Part shown: positions 47,904 through 56,256 of the stretch, piece by piece
Numbering within the stretch: position 1 is the stretch's first letter
Layout of the letters: every line of letters begins with the position of its first letter
DNA from: Marinomonas shanghaiensis
Lineage (GTDB): Bacteria; Pseudomonadota; Gammaproteobacteria; Pseudomonadales; Marinomonadaceae
Direction of reading: 5' to 3'
Assembly (NCBI RefSeq): GCF_003259175.1
Contig: NZ_QGOK01000011.1
Coordinates: 62,001 to 126,000 of the forward strand
DNA length: 64,000 nucleotides
Notes under the pieces: model-generated
Databases searched by the model: none
The model's input: only the letters and a program-made list of their open reading frames with translations
What the model was told of the DNA's origin: nothing
Position numbers and translations under genes: made by a program

Positions 47904-48611
47904 ATGAGCTGCCAATCCCCTATAGTGGTTGCCCTAGATTATCCAACCATGGCGCAATCCGTTGAGATGGCGAAACGACTAGACCCTAAACAGTGTCGAG
48001 TCAAAGTCGGCAAAGAGCTGTTTACAACGGCGGGTCCTGTTATTTTAGATGAATTACACAAATTGGGTTTTGAAATTTTTCTCGACCTTAAATTTCATGA
48101 TATTCCAAATACTGTGGCGAACGCGGTGAGCGTGGCGGCCAAAGCGGGTGTTTGGATGGTAAACGTTCACGCCACTGGTGGCCGTCGTATGATGGAAGCG
48201 TCTGCGAATGCATTGCAGCAATTGCCAGATAACAAGACCTTGTTGATCGCCGTTACGGTTCTGACCAGCATGGATCAAGCGGACCTGTTGGAAATCGGAA
48301 TCGATGCGACGCCAGAACAACACGTGAAGCGCCTTGCTGCTTTAGCAAAATCATCAGGCATGGACGGTGTGGTGTGCTCTGCGCAAGAATCCAGTATGTT
48401 GTCGACGACGCTTGGCAAAGACTTCGTGTTAGTCACGCCAGGGATTCGTCCCGTCGGCTCTGATCAGGGTGACCAGAAGCGTATCATGACACCAACAGAA
48501 GCAATGGCGGCTGGAAGTCATTATCTCGTTATGGGACGTCCAATAACACAGGCCAATGACCCTATTGCTGTGTTGACTCAAGCAAATCGTGATTTGGGTG
48601 TGATGGCGTAA
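47904..48611 (+). CDS. pyrF: Orotidine 5'-phosphate decarboxylase
   Basis: PyrF makes UMP in the last step of pyrimidine synthesis. The 235-residue TIM-barrel has VALDYPTMAQS near the start, the catalytic DLKFHDIPNT (about residues 60-69, K and D of the D-K-x-x-D motif), VNVHATGG, and the phosphate-binding VTPGIRP and LVMGRPIT. It follows lapB by 61 bp, as in E. coli (yciM-pyrF). Confidence 0.98.
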   Translation: MSCQSPIVVALDYPTMAQSVEMAKRLDPKQCRVKVGKELFTTAGPVILDELHKLGFEIFLDLKFHDIPNTVANAVSVAAKAGVWMVNVHATGGRRMMEASANALQQLPDNKTLLIAVTVLTSMDQADLLEIGIDATPEQHVKRLAALAKSSGMDGVVCSAQESSMLSTTLGKDFVLVTPGIRPVGSDQGDQKRIMTPTEAMAAGSHYLVMGRPITQANDPIAVLTQANRDLGVMA

Positions 48612-48681
48612 TTTATCGTCTGTGACATTTTGAGATTGTATAAAAAAGGCTCTTGAAGTCTGCTTAAAAAGCTTTTACTCT

Positions 48682-48733
48682 AAAACCACTTAATCAGCGT
48701 TGATCTTCACATCAATGTATTAAGTGGTTTTTT
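48682..48733 (+). terminator. Branched terminator-like hairpin after pyrF
   Basis: AAAACCACTTAAT (48682-48694) pairs with ATTAAGTGGTTTT from 48719, followed by TT. The interior contains a further TTGAT/ATCAA stem. It lies 70 bp past pyrF. Confidence 0.75.
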
Positions 48734-48778
48734 ATTGGCAAGATGCCACTGTTTTTTAATATGCTAAAAGGACTTTTT

Positions 48779-49093
48779 ATGACAAACCTCTCTCGTGTTT
48801 TCCGTACTGGTATTTCCCGTTCACTGCTTATTGTCTCTCTGGCACTGATGCCTTTCTCGCTTTTTGCGGTGACGCCTTTGGATATTAATACTGCCACGGC
48901 CGCAGAGCTTGCCGCTGTGATGTCTGGTGTTGGCACGAAAAAAGCGGAAGCAATCATTGCTTACCGAGAGGCCAATGGCGGCTTCAAGTCTATCGAGCAG
49001 TTATCCCAAGTTAAGGGCATTGGAGATGCGTTATTGTCCCGCAATAAAGACTTGTTGCGGGTGTCGGCTGGTGACGATTCTTCCGTTAATTAG
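48779..49093 (+). CDS. ComEA-like helix-hairpin-helix DNA-binding protein
   Basis: From the ATG at 48779 (AAAGGAC just upstream) the 104-residue product has a signal peptide with probable cut after LFA (about residue 31). A ComEA-type tandem helix-hairpin-helix follows: LDINTATAAELAAVMSGVG, KKAEAIIAYREANGGF and SIEQLSQVKGIGDALL. Periplasmic proteins of this class bind DNA and can support DNA uptake. No other competence gene is nearby. Length matches the short proteobacterial form, not the larger Bacillus ComEA. Confidence 0.88.
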   Translation: MTNLSRVFRTGISRSLLIVSLALMPFSLFAVTPLDINTATAAELAAVMSGVGTKKAEAIIAYREANGGFKSIEQLSQVKGIGDALLSRNKDLLRVSAGDDSSVN

Positions 49094-49125
49094 CCGAGTG
49101 TGGTAACGCCTCAGCAGCAAGCTGG

Positions 49126-50850
49126 TTATATTGCTGCTTGCTGCTGAGTTAATATCTTCATGGCCTGATGCTGGGTTAAAAAGATGTCACCGCTCAGGTT
49201 GCGGACCAAGCTTGAATCTTTTAATTTGTCCATCACAGGTCCTTTAATCTCAGAAAAATGCAACAGAACCCCCGCGGATTTTAATCGGTCATCAATGGTT
49301 TCTAAGCTGTCTAATGCGCTTGCGTCTATCATGTTGACTGCGTTACACATAAGGATCAGATGCTTCATGTCTTTATGCAGAGAAACCAGTGTTAAGACGT
49401 AATCTTCTAGGACTCTAGCGTTGGCAAAGAAAAGATTCTCATCAATGCGAATCGTGATGATTTCTGGGTCTGTTTCCACGTCAAAACGCTTCACGTTACG
49501 AAAATGCTCTGTTCCAGGCAGTCTGCCAACCACGGCAATGTGTGGATGACTGGTGTGCCAAAGAAAGAACAACAGAGACAACGAGACCCCCACTATGATT
49601 CCGCTTTCCATGCTGACAAACAGTACAACAAAAAAGGTGGCTAATAAGCCAAGCGCTTCTTGTTTAGAAAAACGATACAGCCTTAAAAAATTCTTCACTT
49701 CAATAAGCTGTAAAATCGAGATGATGATGCTGCTTGCTAATACTGCGGTTGGAAGGTAGTAAAAAAGTGGGGTGAAAAACAGTAAGGTTACTAACATCAA
49801 TAAACCGGTTAAGATGCCTGTCATTGGTGTTTTCGCCCCTGCACTGGCGTTGACGACAGAACGAGAGAAACCGCCTGTTACCGGAAAAGACGCGCTCAAG
49901 GCGGCCCCTAAGTTTGCTAACCCTAAGCCAACCAATTCCTGATTTGGGTTGATATCTTGTTTGCGTTTTGCCGCAAAAGATTGGGCCACAGAGACAGAAC
50001 CAACAAAACCCACAATGCTGATTAAAAAAGCACCGGGCAGCAGGTCTATCATGGCATCTAGAGTAAATTGTTGGAAAGGAATAGTGGGTAAGCGAGTGCT
50101 TATGTCACCAACGATTTTTATGCCAACAGTGTCTAGAGAAAATAAAGCCACGCAACCTGTGGTGACAACAACGACCACGACAGGTCCCGCTTTTCCGAGC
50201 ATTTGAGCAGTTTGTTCAGCTAACCCAAGTTTGCTAAGAATCGGGGTTAAATAGCGCTTCAAAAGTATTAAAAGAAGAATAGAAATCGTGCTCAAAATCA
50301 CTGTTGGTAAATTGATGTCATGGATATGAAGCATCATGCTTCGTGTTAGCTCGATAAGATTATCACCATGAGCTTGAACGCCAATTAAATGCTTGAATTG
50401 TCCCACTGCGATTAATATGGCAGACGCACTAATAAAGCCAGAAATGACAGGGTGGCTCAGCAAGTTAGATAAGAAACCCATTCGTAAAAGGCTCATCAAT
50501 ATCAAGAACACACTAGATAAAAACGCCAGCATCATGGCCATCGCAGCATACTGTTCACTTCCTGGTAACGCGAAGGGAGCGACAATGGTTGCTGTCATCA
50601 TGGAGGTAATAGCGACAGGGCCAACGGCCAGTGTTCGGCTTGTACCAAACAGAGCGTATAAAATCGCAGGAATGATGCCCGCATAGAGGCCCACTACGGC
50701 GGGTAGACCAGCAAGCAAAGCGTATCCCATACTTTGTGGAATCAGCAGGATGGTGGCAATAAAACTGGCCATGGCATCCGTTTTCATATCTTCTCGCGAA
50801 TAGCCTTTTAGCCAAGCCAGTGCTGGAAAGAGTTTTCCCAATTTAGTCAT
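49126..50850 (-). CDS. SulP-family anion permease with STAS domain
   Basis: The protein of about 574 residues is an SLC26/SulP transporter. It has the consensus ATILLIPQSMGYALLAGLP near residue 35, then 10-14 membrane segments, NQELVGLGLANL and FPVTGGFSRSVVNASAGAKTP. A cytoplasmic STAS domain forms the last 120 residues (ENLFFANARVLEDYV). Family members carry sulfate, bicarbonate or other anions; substrate cannot be told. ATG at 50850 or GTG at 50859 are both possible starts. It is divergent from uvrB, facing away. Confidence 0.92.
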   Translation of the reverse strand: MTKLGKLFPALAWLKGYSREDMKTDAMASFIATILLIPQSMGYALLAGLPAVVGLYAGIIPAILYALFGTSRTLAVGPVAITSMMTATIVAPFALPGSEQYAAMAMMLAFLSSVFLILMSLLRMGFLSNLLSHPVISGFISASAILIAVGQFKHLIGVQAHGDNLIELTRSMMLHIHDINLPTVILSTISILLLILLKRYLTPILSKLGLAEQTAQMLGKAGPVVVVVVTTGCVALFSLDTVGIKIVGDISTRLPTIPFQQFTLDAMIDLLPGAFLISIVGFVGSVSVAQSFAAKRKQDINPNQELVGLGLANLGAALSASFPVTGGFSRSVVNASAGAKTPMTGILTGLLMLVTLLFFTPLFYYLPTAVLASSIIISILQLIEVKNFLRLYRFSKQEALGLLATFFVVLFVSMESGIIVGVSLSLLFFLWHTSHPHIAVVGRLPGTEHFRNVKRFDVETDPEIITIRIDENLFFANARVLEDYVLTLVSLHKDMKHLILMCNAVNMIDASALDSLETIDDRLKSAGVLLHFSEIKGPVMDKLKDSSLVRNLSGDIFLTQHQAMKILTQQQAAI

Positions 50851-51059
50851 GTTGCTCACTTAGATCACGGGGATGGTGTTTTTATTCATAAGTATATTTC
50901 TTTATGTTATATATGACGCAACCATTAATAAAGTCTAACGCGGTGTTTTTTATAATTATGGTGCTTAAAAGCTGTTGTTTTAGGTTAGAAATTATATCGG
51001 ACGTTTTCTGCAAAATTTGCTAACCTATTGTGTCGATTGTATAGCTTAGGGAAAAATCC

Positions 51060-53087
51060 GTGTCACAAGAGTTTCAAGTTGTCTCACCTTATTCACCTGC
51101 GGGCGATCAGCCAAAAGCCATAGAAAAACTCGTGCGTGGTGTCGAAGCGGGCTTGGCCCATCAAACCTTACTTGGGGTAACGGGTTCAGGTAAAACGTAT
51201 ACCATTGCGAATGTTATCTCACAGGTAAAACGCCCGACGATCGTCATGGCACACAACAAAACCTTGGCGGCGCAGCTTTACGGCGAATTCAAAGAATTCT
51301 TTCCCAATAACGCCGTAGAATATTTTGTTTCCTACTACGATTATTACCAACCCGAAGCTTATGTGGCTGCATCGGATACCTTTATCGAAAAAGATGCCTC
51401 CGTCAATGAACACATAGAGCAAATGCGTCTCTCGGCAACCAAAGCTTTGTTGGAGCGTGAAGACGTTATTATTGTTGCAACAGTATCGGCGATTTATGGC
51501 TTGGGTGACCCGCAGTCTTATTTGAAAATGATGTTGCACCTTGACCGCGGTGATCGTATTGATCAGCGTGACGTATTGCGACGCTTGGCTGAGCTGCAAT
51601 ACAGCCGTAATGATTTGGTATTAGAGCGGGGTAACTTTCGAGTGCGTGGCGATGTAATCGAAGTTTTTCCAGCAGACTCGGAAGACACCGCGATTCGTAT
51701 TGAATTGTTTGACGATGAAGTCGAAACCTTATCAATGATCGACCCGTTAACCAATAAAACACTTCGTAAAGTGCCTCGTGTCACCATTTATCCGAAAACG
51801 CACTACGTGACGCCCAAAGAAACTGTGCAAGCCGCGATTGAGCGTATTAAGGTCGAGCTGGATCAACGCCTAGAGCAGTTGAAGTCAATGAACAAACTCG
51901 TGGAAATGCAACGCCTTGATCAACGTACACGATACGATCTAGAAATGATGCAAGAGTTGGGTTATTGCAATGGCATAGAAAACTACTCGCGGTATTTGTC
52001 TGGTCGAGAAGAAGGTTCACCGCCGCCGACGTTATTTGATTATTTACCCGCTAATGCCTTGTTGGTGATCGATGAGTCCCACGTTACCGTGTCACAGATT
52101 GGTGCCATGTACAAAGGCGACCGATCTCGTAAAGAGAACCTTGTTGAGTATGGCTTCCGTTTACCTTCGGCGCTGGATAATCGTCCTATGCGATTTGAAG
52201 AATGGGAGCAGATTAAACCGCAAACTATCTTTGTTTCAGCCACACCGGGGAAATACGAAGCAGAGCATCAAGACTGGGTGGTTGAGCAAATTGTTCGTCC
52301 GACTGGCTTGATCGACCCTATTTTAGAAGTGCGCCCTGTGGCAACTCAGGTGGACGACTTATTGTCAGAAATAAACTTACGACTCCCTCTTGGCGAGCGT
52401 GTTTTGGTAACCACTCTGACAAAGCGTATGGCAGAAGATTTAAGCGATTACTTGAGTGATCATGGAATTCGTGTGCGTTATTTGCATTCTGACATCGACA
52501 CCGTTGAACGTGTTGAGATCATTCGTGATTTACGTCTGGGGGAATTTGATGTCCTAGTGGGTATTAACTTGTTGCGAGAGGGCTTGGACATTCCGGAAGT
52601 GAGCCTGGTGGCGATTCTTGATGCTGATAAAGAAGGCTTTTTGCGCTCAGACAAGTCGCTCATCCAAACGATCGGTCGTGCAGCCCGTAACGTCAATGGT
52701 AAAGCTATTTTGTACGCCGATCGTATTACAGGCTCTATGGAGCGCGCAATCAGTGAAACCGATCGTCGTCGTGAAAAGCAAAAAGCCCATAACGAAGAGC
52801 ATGGTATTACACCAAAAGGCATCACCAAATCGGTTGAAGACATTATGGAAGGGGCTTACAACCCAGGTGCAGGCAAGCGTGGTAGCAAAACCAAGAAAGT
52901 AGCCGAGACGGCAAAAGATTATCAAGTGGAAAGCATGGAAGACGTGGCGCAAGTGCGTAAAGCTATGATCCAACTGCAAAAGGAAATGATGCAAGCCTCG
53001 GAAGAGCTTAAATTCGAATTGGCAGCGGGTTATCGAGATCAGATACGTCAATTGCAGAAAAAACTCAAAGACGTTGGTGAGTCCTAA
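51060..53087 (+). CDS. uvrB: UvrABC excinuclease subunit B
   Basis: UvrB is the damage-verifying helicase of excision repair. The 675-residue protein has Walker A GVTGSGKT (39-46), the beta-hairpin [11 protein letters not shown] (about 92-102), [10 protein letters not shown], the helicase domain with [17 protein letters not shown] and [11 protein letters not shown]-terminal UVR motif (about 636-670) binds UvrC. GTG start at 51060, with AGGGA 8 bases before. I do not find a LexA-type CTGT-N8-ACAG box in the 200 bp upstream. Confidence 0.98.
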   Translation: MSQEFQVVSPYSPAGDQPKAIEKLVRGVEAGLAHQTLLGVTGSGKTYTIANVISQVKRPTIVMAHNKTLAAQLYGEFKEFFPNNAVEYFVSYYDYYQPEAYVAASDTFIEKDASVNEHIEQMRLSATKALLEREDVIIVATVSAIYGLGDPQSYLKMMLHLDRGDRIDQRDVLRRLAELQYSRNDLVLERGNFRVRGDVIEVFPADSEDTAIRIELFDDEVETLSMIDPLTNKTLRKVPRVTIYPKTHYVTPKETVQAAIERIKVELDQRLEQLKSMNKLVEMQRLDQRTRYDLEMMQELGYCNGIENYSRYLSGREEGSPPPTLFDYLPANALLVIDESHVTVSQIGAMYKGDRSRKENLVEYGFRLPSALDNRPMRFEEWEQIKPQTIFVSATPGKYEAEHQDWVVEQIVRPTGLIDPILEVRPVATQVDDLLSEINLRLPLGERVLVTTLTKRMAEDLSDYLSDHGIRVRYLHSDIDTVERVEIIRDLRLGEFDVLVGINLLREGLDIPEVSLVAILDADKEGFLRSDKSLIQTIGRAARNVNGKAILYADRITGSMERAISETDRRREKQKAHNEEHGITPKGITKSVEDIMEGAYNPGAGKRGSKTKKVAETAKDYQVESMEDVAQVRKAMIQLQKEMMQASEELKFELAAGYRDQIRQLQKKLKDVGES

Positions 53088-53102
53088 CGGCGGGAAACAA
53101 AC

Positions 53103-53291
53103 ATGGCCATTACGCTAAGAAACTATAATATCGTCCGAGTCATCGACAAGGGCGTCATCGTCAACTGCACCGTGATCGAAATGTGCTACGACTACGCCCT
53201 TGTTCGCTTTAAAGACAAAAAATACAAAGTGCCATATGGCTTAATAGACGAAGTCATCGGCCATGAACTCCTTGTTCCATTCGACGAATAA
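53103..53291 (+). CDS. Small unknown protein after uvrB
   Basis: A 62-residue frame starts 15 bp after uvrB with CGGGAA 8 bases before its ATG. Composition is protein-like, with alternating hydrophobic strands (YNIVRVIDKGVIVNCTVIEM, YALVRFKDKKYKVPYGLI) that could form a small beta-barrel of SH3 or KOW type. I recognise no family. The tight spacing suggests co-transcription with uvrB. No function is proposed. Confidence 0.55.
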   Translation: MAITLRNYNIVRVIDKGVIVNCTVIEMCYDYALVRFKDKKYKVPYGLIDEVIGHELLVPFDE

Positions 53292-53332
53292 ACAGTTTTA
53301 AAACAAAGACTTCAAAAAGTTTGCGCTAGGGC

Positions 53333-53360
53333 TTGCCAAAAGCAAACCTCTGCGTATAAT
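53333..53360 (+). promoter_or_regulatory. Promoter of tRNA-Val
   Basis: TTGCCA (53333-53338) and a perfect TATAAT (53355-53360) are 16 bp apart; the tRNA begins 14 bp later. Confidence 0.8.
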
Positions 53361-53374
53361 AGCCAACACTTTTT

Positions 53375-53451
<77 letters not shown>

Positions 53452-53471
53452 CCGAATAAAGTAATAAAATC

Positions 53472-53504
53472 AAGGGCTTACGTTAATTCGTAAGCCCTTT
53501 TTTT
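53472..53504 (+). terminator. Intrinsic terminator of tRNA-Val
   Basis: AAGGGCTTACG and CGTAAGCCCTT pair around a 6-nt loop and are followed by five T. Confidence 0.93.
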
Positions 53505-53639
53505 GTATTTAATCTCCTTAAAATTTCCGAAAAATTTCCAATTGATAGTTATTTTTAAGCGCTTTTCATGGTGTTTTTTGGCTTCTTAGCGGGTGCTGGC
53601 TAGGCTTTCTGTGCTGGCTTTTTCGTTCAGGCATAAAAA

Positions 53640-53660
53640 AAGAGAGCTTTTAGCTCTCTT
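53640..53660 (-). terminator. Minus-strand terminator with the tail of a lost gene
   Basis: AAGAGAGCT and AGCTCTCTT pair around three T; on the minus strand the stem is followed by seven T. The minus-strand frame entering it reads ELAKLIDEEES and stops inside the hairpin (53650-53652), preceded by a stop codon. This looks like the last codons and terminator of a minus-strand gene whose body was removed. Confidence 0.5.
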
Positions 53661-53758
53661 CTTCGTCGATTAGTTTGGCGAGTTCTCATGGTATTCGCTG
53701 GTCTTTCCAGTTTATGTTGGTCATGTCTATTGTGGCGTTGTCGCGTGCTACGGGCGCG

Positions 53759-54112
53759 TATACTTTTGATGAACATTTAGAGGGGAAAACTGATGACGTA
53801 CGCGAGCTAACGGCGACTATTCGTGAGTTTATCCTTGGCTTAGACGAGTCCATCGAGGAAGTGCCGAAAAAGTATTACGTGGCCTACAAAGTCTCGCAAA
53901 ATATCGTCTGTATGGAAGTCAAAGGTCGCAACGTTAAGCTATTTTTGAAGCTTAAACCCTCTGATGTACCAACACAGACAGCCCATTATCGTGATGTGAC
54001 ATCAATAGGGCATTACGGTACGGGTGATGTGGAGTTTACTTTTGGATCAGAAGCGGACTTTTAGCCAGTAAAAGCTTTTATACAAATGGCCTATAATAAG
54101 GTGGGCGGGTAG
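53759..54112 (+). pseudogene. DUF5655-type gene remnant (left copy)
   Basis: From about 53759 the frame encodes YTFDEHLEGKTDDVRELT, VPKKYYVAYKVSQNIVCMEV and DVTSIGHYGTGDVEF. This matches the C-terminal DUF5655 domain (COG3586, 'predicted transport protein' by name only). Full proteins have several hundred residues; the upstream frame from TTG at 53675 is unrelated, so the N-terminus is lost. A TAG at 54062-54064 replaces the GAG found in the right copy and cuts off PVKAFIQMAYNKVGG, which remains readable to the true stop at 54112. It is therefore broken at both ends. Confidence 0.75.
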
Positions 54113-54133
54113 AGATCGTTCACGGACAATACT
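53986..54133. repeat. 148-bp direct repeat, left copy
   Basis: It matches 55764-55911 over exactly 148 bp without gaps; I count 13 mismatches (about 91% identity). It covers the 3' end of the DUF5655-type gene and 21 bp beyond its stop. The repeats flank the Fic gene. Confidence 0.9.
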
Positions 54134-54197
54134 CCCATAAACCTAGTCTCGAGAATTTATAGGGGAGAGCGCCATAACCTTCGGCTGTTTCACAGTT

Positions 54198-55583
54198 TCA
54201 GCTCCGAGTTTCATGCTGTTGCACAGCCTTCCATGTAGAAAATTCAGAGGGCCGCAAACCATAACGAGCTAAAACGCCTTCATGCATTCGTCTCAGTTCT
54301 TCGACAATTAAAGCTTGTAGATCATTTTGCTCTGCAGCAGGAATTTCTGTTTTTACTGTTTGCTGAATAAGTGTAAACGGATCTTGTTCAGGGCTCGTCA
54401 CAACCAGATGAATCGTTTGCTTGATAAAGTCTCGCCAAGTCAGGCGTAATGGGTCTGGCTCTGCTAAATCTTGCTTTATCGCTAAATACTCTTGGGTCGA
54501 TCTCTCATAAGCCCAAACATAAAGATCGCGTAATAATTCGACTCGCGCCATTTCGTAAATGCCTAACGTCGCTCTGCTATAGGCTTGCTCTGGCACATCT
54601 AGAAAAGTTAACGGACATAGGTTAGCCCGAAATAGTGGCAGATTCGCAGCCAAGCGGGAGGTGCGTTTATTAATATCAGCAAATGGTTGCAAATAAGGTA
54701 AGTGCACCATCATAAAAAAAGATTGCTCAAAAGCATCGCCAATCTGGTTCGCTTTGTTAAGCAGTACATCGAGCGTCTCTTCTATTTGCGCCAAAGCCGA
54801 TAATGGACGGTAGACACTTTTGCCAATATCTACAGCATGTTGTCGAATTCGACCTTCATCGGCCGGGTTGGGTAGCAAGTTTTCCGACAATGTACTGTGT
54901 ATATTCATCAGGGTATAGCGATTAAATTCAGCTGAGTCGATATTGTCCACCAATAACTCAATAGCCGATTTATGGTTTAGTATCATTTGTGTCTCAATGG
55001 TAGCCTTACCCTGTGCGGACTTACCATGTTCGATCAGCTCACGGGTATCTAAGCGAGAATAGGTATTTCCTTCCAAATGACTTGATGCCCATGACAAATC
55101 GATCAGCAACCGATTTAAAATAGCGCGAGAGTAAGTTCCAGCAGGTTCTTGACGGTCCGTAGTTTTGCCCATTTTGTGTAATTGGCGACGCAATGACTCT
55201 GACAAATACCATGTCTTATTAGGCTGATAAGAATCCAAAAAATCCCGTTGATAGCCTATAGGTTTGCGGGCTTCAAGCGGTTGATTGATATAACTTAATA
55301 TGTCCTGACTATCCGCAGATATCGGGATAGAGATAGGAAAAACATCGTCCTTATTCGTAATAACATTTGTTTTTGATCGTGCTTCTGATGGAACATCAGC
55401 ACCAAAATAACGCCGCCCTCTACCATCCCCTTGAGCAACGACCAGCCCCTCTTCAACCAGCTTGGCAACTTGTCGCTGCGCTGAACGTCTGGCTATATCG
55501 GGATGCATGGTCATGAGCTCTGCCATTGACACCCCATTGGTGGATGTATTAATGCTTTTCAACAAATCGTTGGTAGATGACAT
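54198..55583 (-). CDS. Fic-family protein with degenerate Fic motif
   Basis: The 461-residue protein starts at the ATG at 55583. Residues 1-60 form a winged-helix-like DNA-binding region (SMAELMTMHPDIARRSAQRQVAKLVEEGLV in part), and 120-360 hold the Fic fold. The inhibitory-helix motif SSHLEGN (167-173) fits class II Fic proteins, which are auto-inhibited. The catalytic motif, usually HPFxxGNGRxxR, reads QPFADINKRTSR (299-310): the key His is Gln and the glycine is Ile, so classical AMP transfer is doubtful. The longer frame from TTG at 55631 runs through repeated operator-like sequence and is rejected. No ribosome site is obvious, so leaderless translation is possible. Confidence 0.8.
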   Translation of the reverse strand: MSSTNDLLKSINTSTNGVSMAELMTMHPDIARRSAQRQVAKLVEEGLVVAQGDGRGRRYFGADVPSEARSKTNVITNKDDVFPISIPISADSQDILSYINQPLEARKPIGYQRDFLDSYQPNKTWYLSESLRRQLHKMGKTTDRQEPAGTYSRAILNRLLIDLSWASSHLEGNTYSRLDTRELIEHGKSAQGKATIETQMILNHKSAIELLVDNIDSAEFNRYTLMNIHSTLSENLLPNPADEGRIRQHAVDIGKSVYRPLSALAQIEETLDVLLNKANQIGDAFEQSFFMMVHLPYLQPFADINKRTSRLAANLPLFRANLCPLTFLDVPEQAYSRATLGIYEMARVELLRDLYVWAYERSTQEYLAIKQDLAEPDPLRLTWRDFIKQTIHLVVTSPEQDPFTLIQQTVKTEIPAAEQNDLQALIVEELRRMHEGVLARYGLRPSEFSTWKAVQQHETRS

Positions 55584-55590
55584 AGTGTTT

Positions 55591-55682
55591 TGGCGCAATT
55601 TTAAGTTAGTGTTGGCGCAATTGTGGCGCAATTTCTAGGATGGCGCCAGTTTAAACGCGTTGTTTGGCGCGATTTTGGCGGC
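55591..55682. promoter_or_regulatory. Row of TGGCGC repeats upstream of the Fic gene
   Basis: TGGCG(C) occurs six times on the same strand, at 55591, 55613, 55624, 55641, 55665 and 55676. The first three continue as TGGCGCAATT or close variants. Spacings of 22, 11, 17, 24 and 11 bp mostly follow the helical turn. They start 7 bp before the Fic ATG. An autoregulatory operator for the protein's own winged helix is likely but inferred. Confidence 0.65.
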
Positions 55683-55763
55683 TTTGTTTATTAAAGAACT
55701 GTTTAACTGAAATCTAGTGGGCGGATCACCAGCTTTTATGAAGACTAAGTTAATGAAAAATCG

Positions 55764-55911
55764 TTATCGTGATGTGACATCAATAGGGCATTACGGTACG
55801 GGCGATGTGGAATTTACGCTTGCCTCAGAATTGGACTTTGAGCCAGTAAAAGCCTTTATACAAATGGCCTATAACAAGGTGGGCGGGTAGAGGTCATTCA
55901 CGGACAATACT
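55764..55911 (+). pseudogene. DUF5655 3' fragment; right copy of 148-bp direct repeat
   Basis: The frame reads YRDVTSIGHYGTGDVEF, TLASELDFEPVKAFIQMAYNKVGG (in part) and stops at 55890. It equals the last 42 codons of the DUF5655-type gene plus 21 bp of 3' flank, with no upstream part of the gene. Most differences from the left copy are silent or conservative, so it comes from a functional homologue and is not a recent duplicate of the broken left copy. Confidence 0.8.
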
Positions 55912-56256
55912 GTCGAATTTGTACGTCGATTGTCTACTATCGTTAAGGCTTGAAATGAGAGATGAGGTCTGAGTGATCGGCTACATTTGTCGTATCCATT
56001 TCTCCATTGTTGAGTGACCGATATTCATCGCTTCTGCTGATTCTCGAACGGTGATGTAGATAAACGACGAGCGATACGGCTTCTAGTCGAATTTAATCCC
56101 TGTAACTGGATGACTGAATTCATTAGGTCACTGGGTGTTTCGAGAGGGTGATAATAAAATTAGATTAATCCTATAGTGGTAACTGGCGGATCTGCATATG
56201 CTATCCAGTCCGTAATTGTGTATGCTTTGTAAAATAAATTGTCGCTGGAGTAAAGC
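55912..56256. other. Intergenic region with IS remnant, upstream of the BvgA-like gene
   Basis: Apart from the IS3 fragment (55981-56095) no gene is seen. The last 150 bp must carry the promoter of the two-component operon; GGAG lies 7 bases before its ATG. No consensus promoter is clear. Confidence 0.5.
55981..56095 (-). pseudogene. IS3-family OrfA fragment
   Basis: On the minus strand RLEAVSLVV in one frame is followed after a frameshift by TVRESAEAMNIGHSTMEKW and IRQM, then TAG. This is the helix-turn-helix of IS3-family OrfA (transposase_8), which typically reads EAxxLV...SVRDAAEAMNVGKSTMxKWVRQ. Both ends and OrfB are missing. It is a dead remnant. Confidence 0.7.

Noticed and set aside
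50860..51059. LexA box upstream of uvrB
   Set aside because: No CTGT-N8-ACAG-like palindrome was found; SOS control cannot be claimed from sequence.
53675..53758. First 28 codons of the left DUF5655 frame as genuine N-terminus
   Set aside because: They do not resemble the family and start from TTG without a ribosome site; the gene looks truncated here.
55584..55631. N-terminal extension of the Fic frame to TTG at 55631
   Set aside because: The extra 16 codons are translation of the TGGCGC repeat array and resemble no protein; the ATG at 55583 begins the conserved part.
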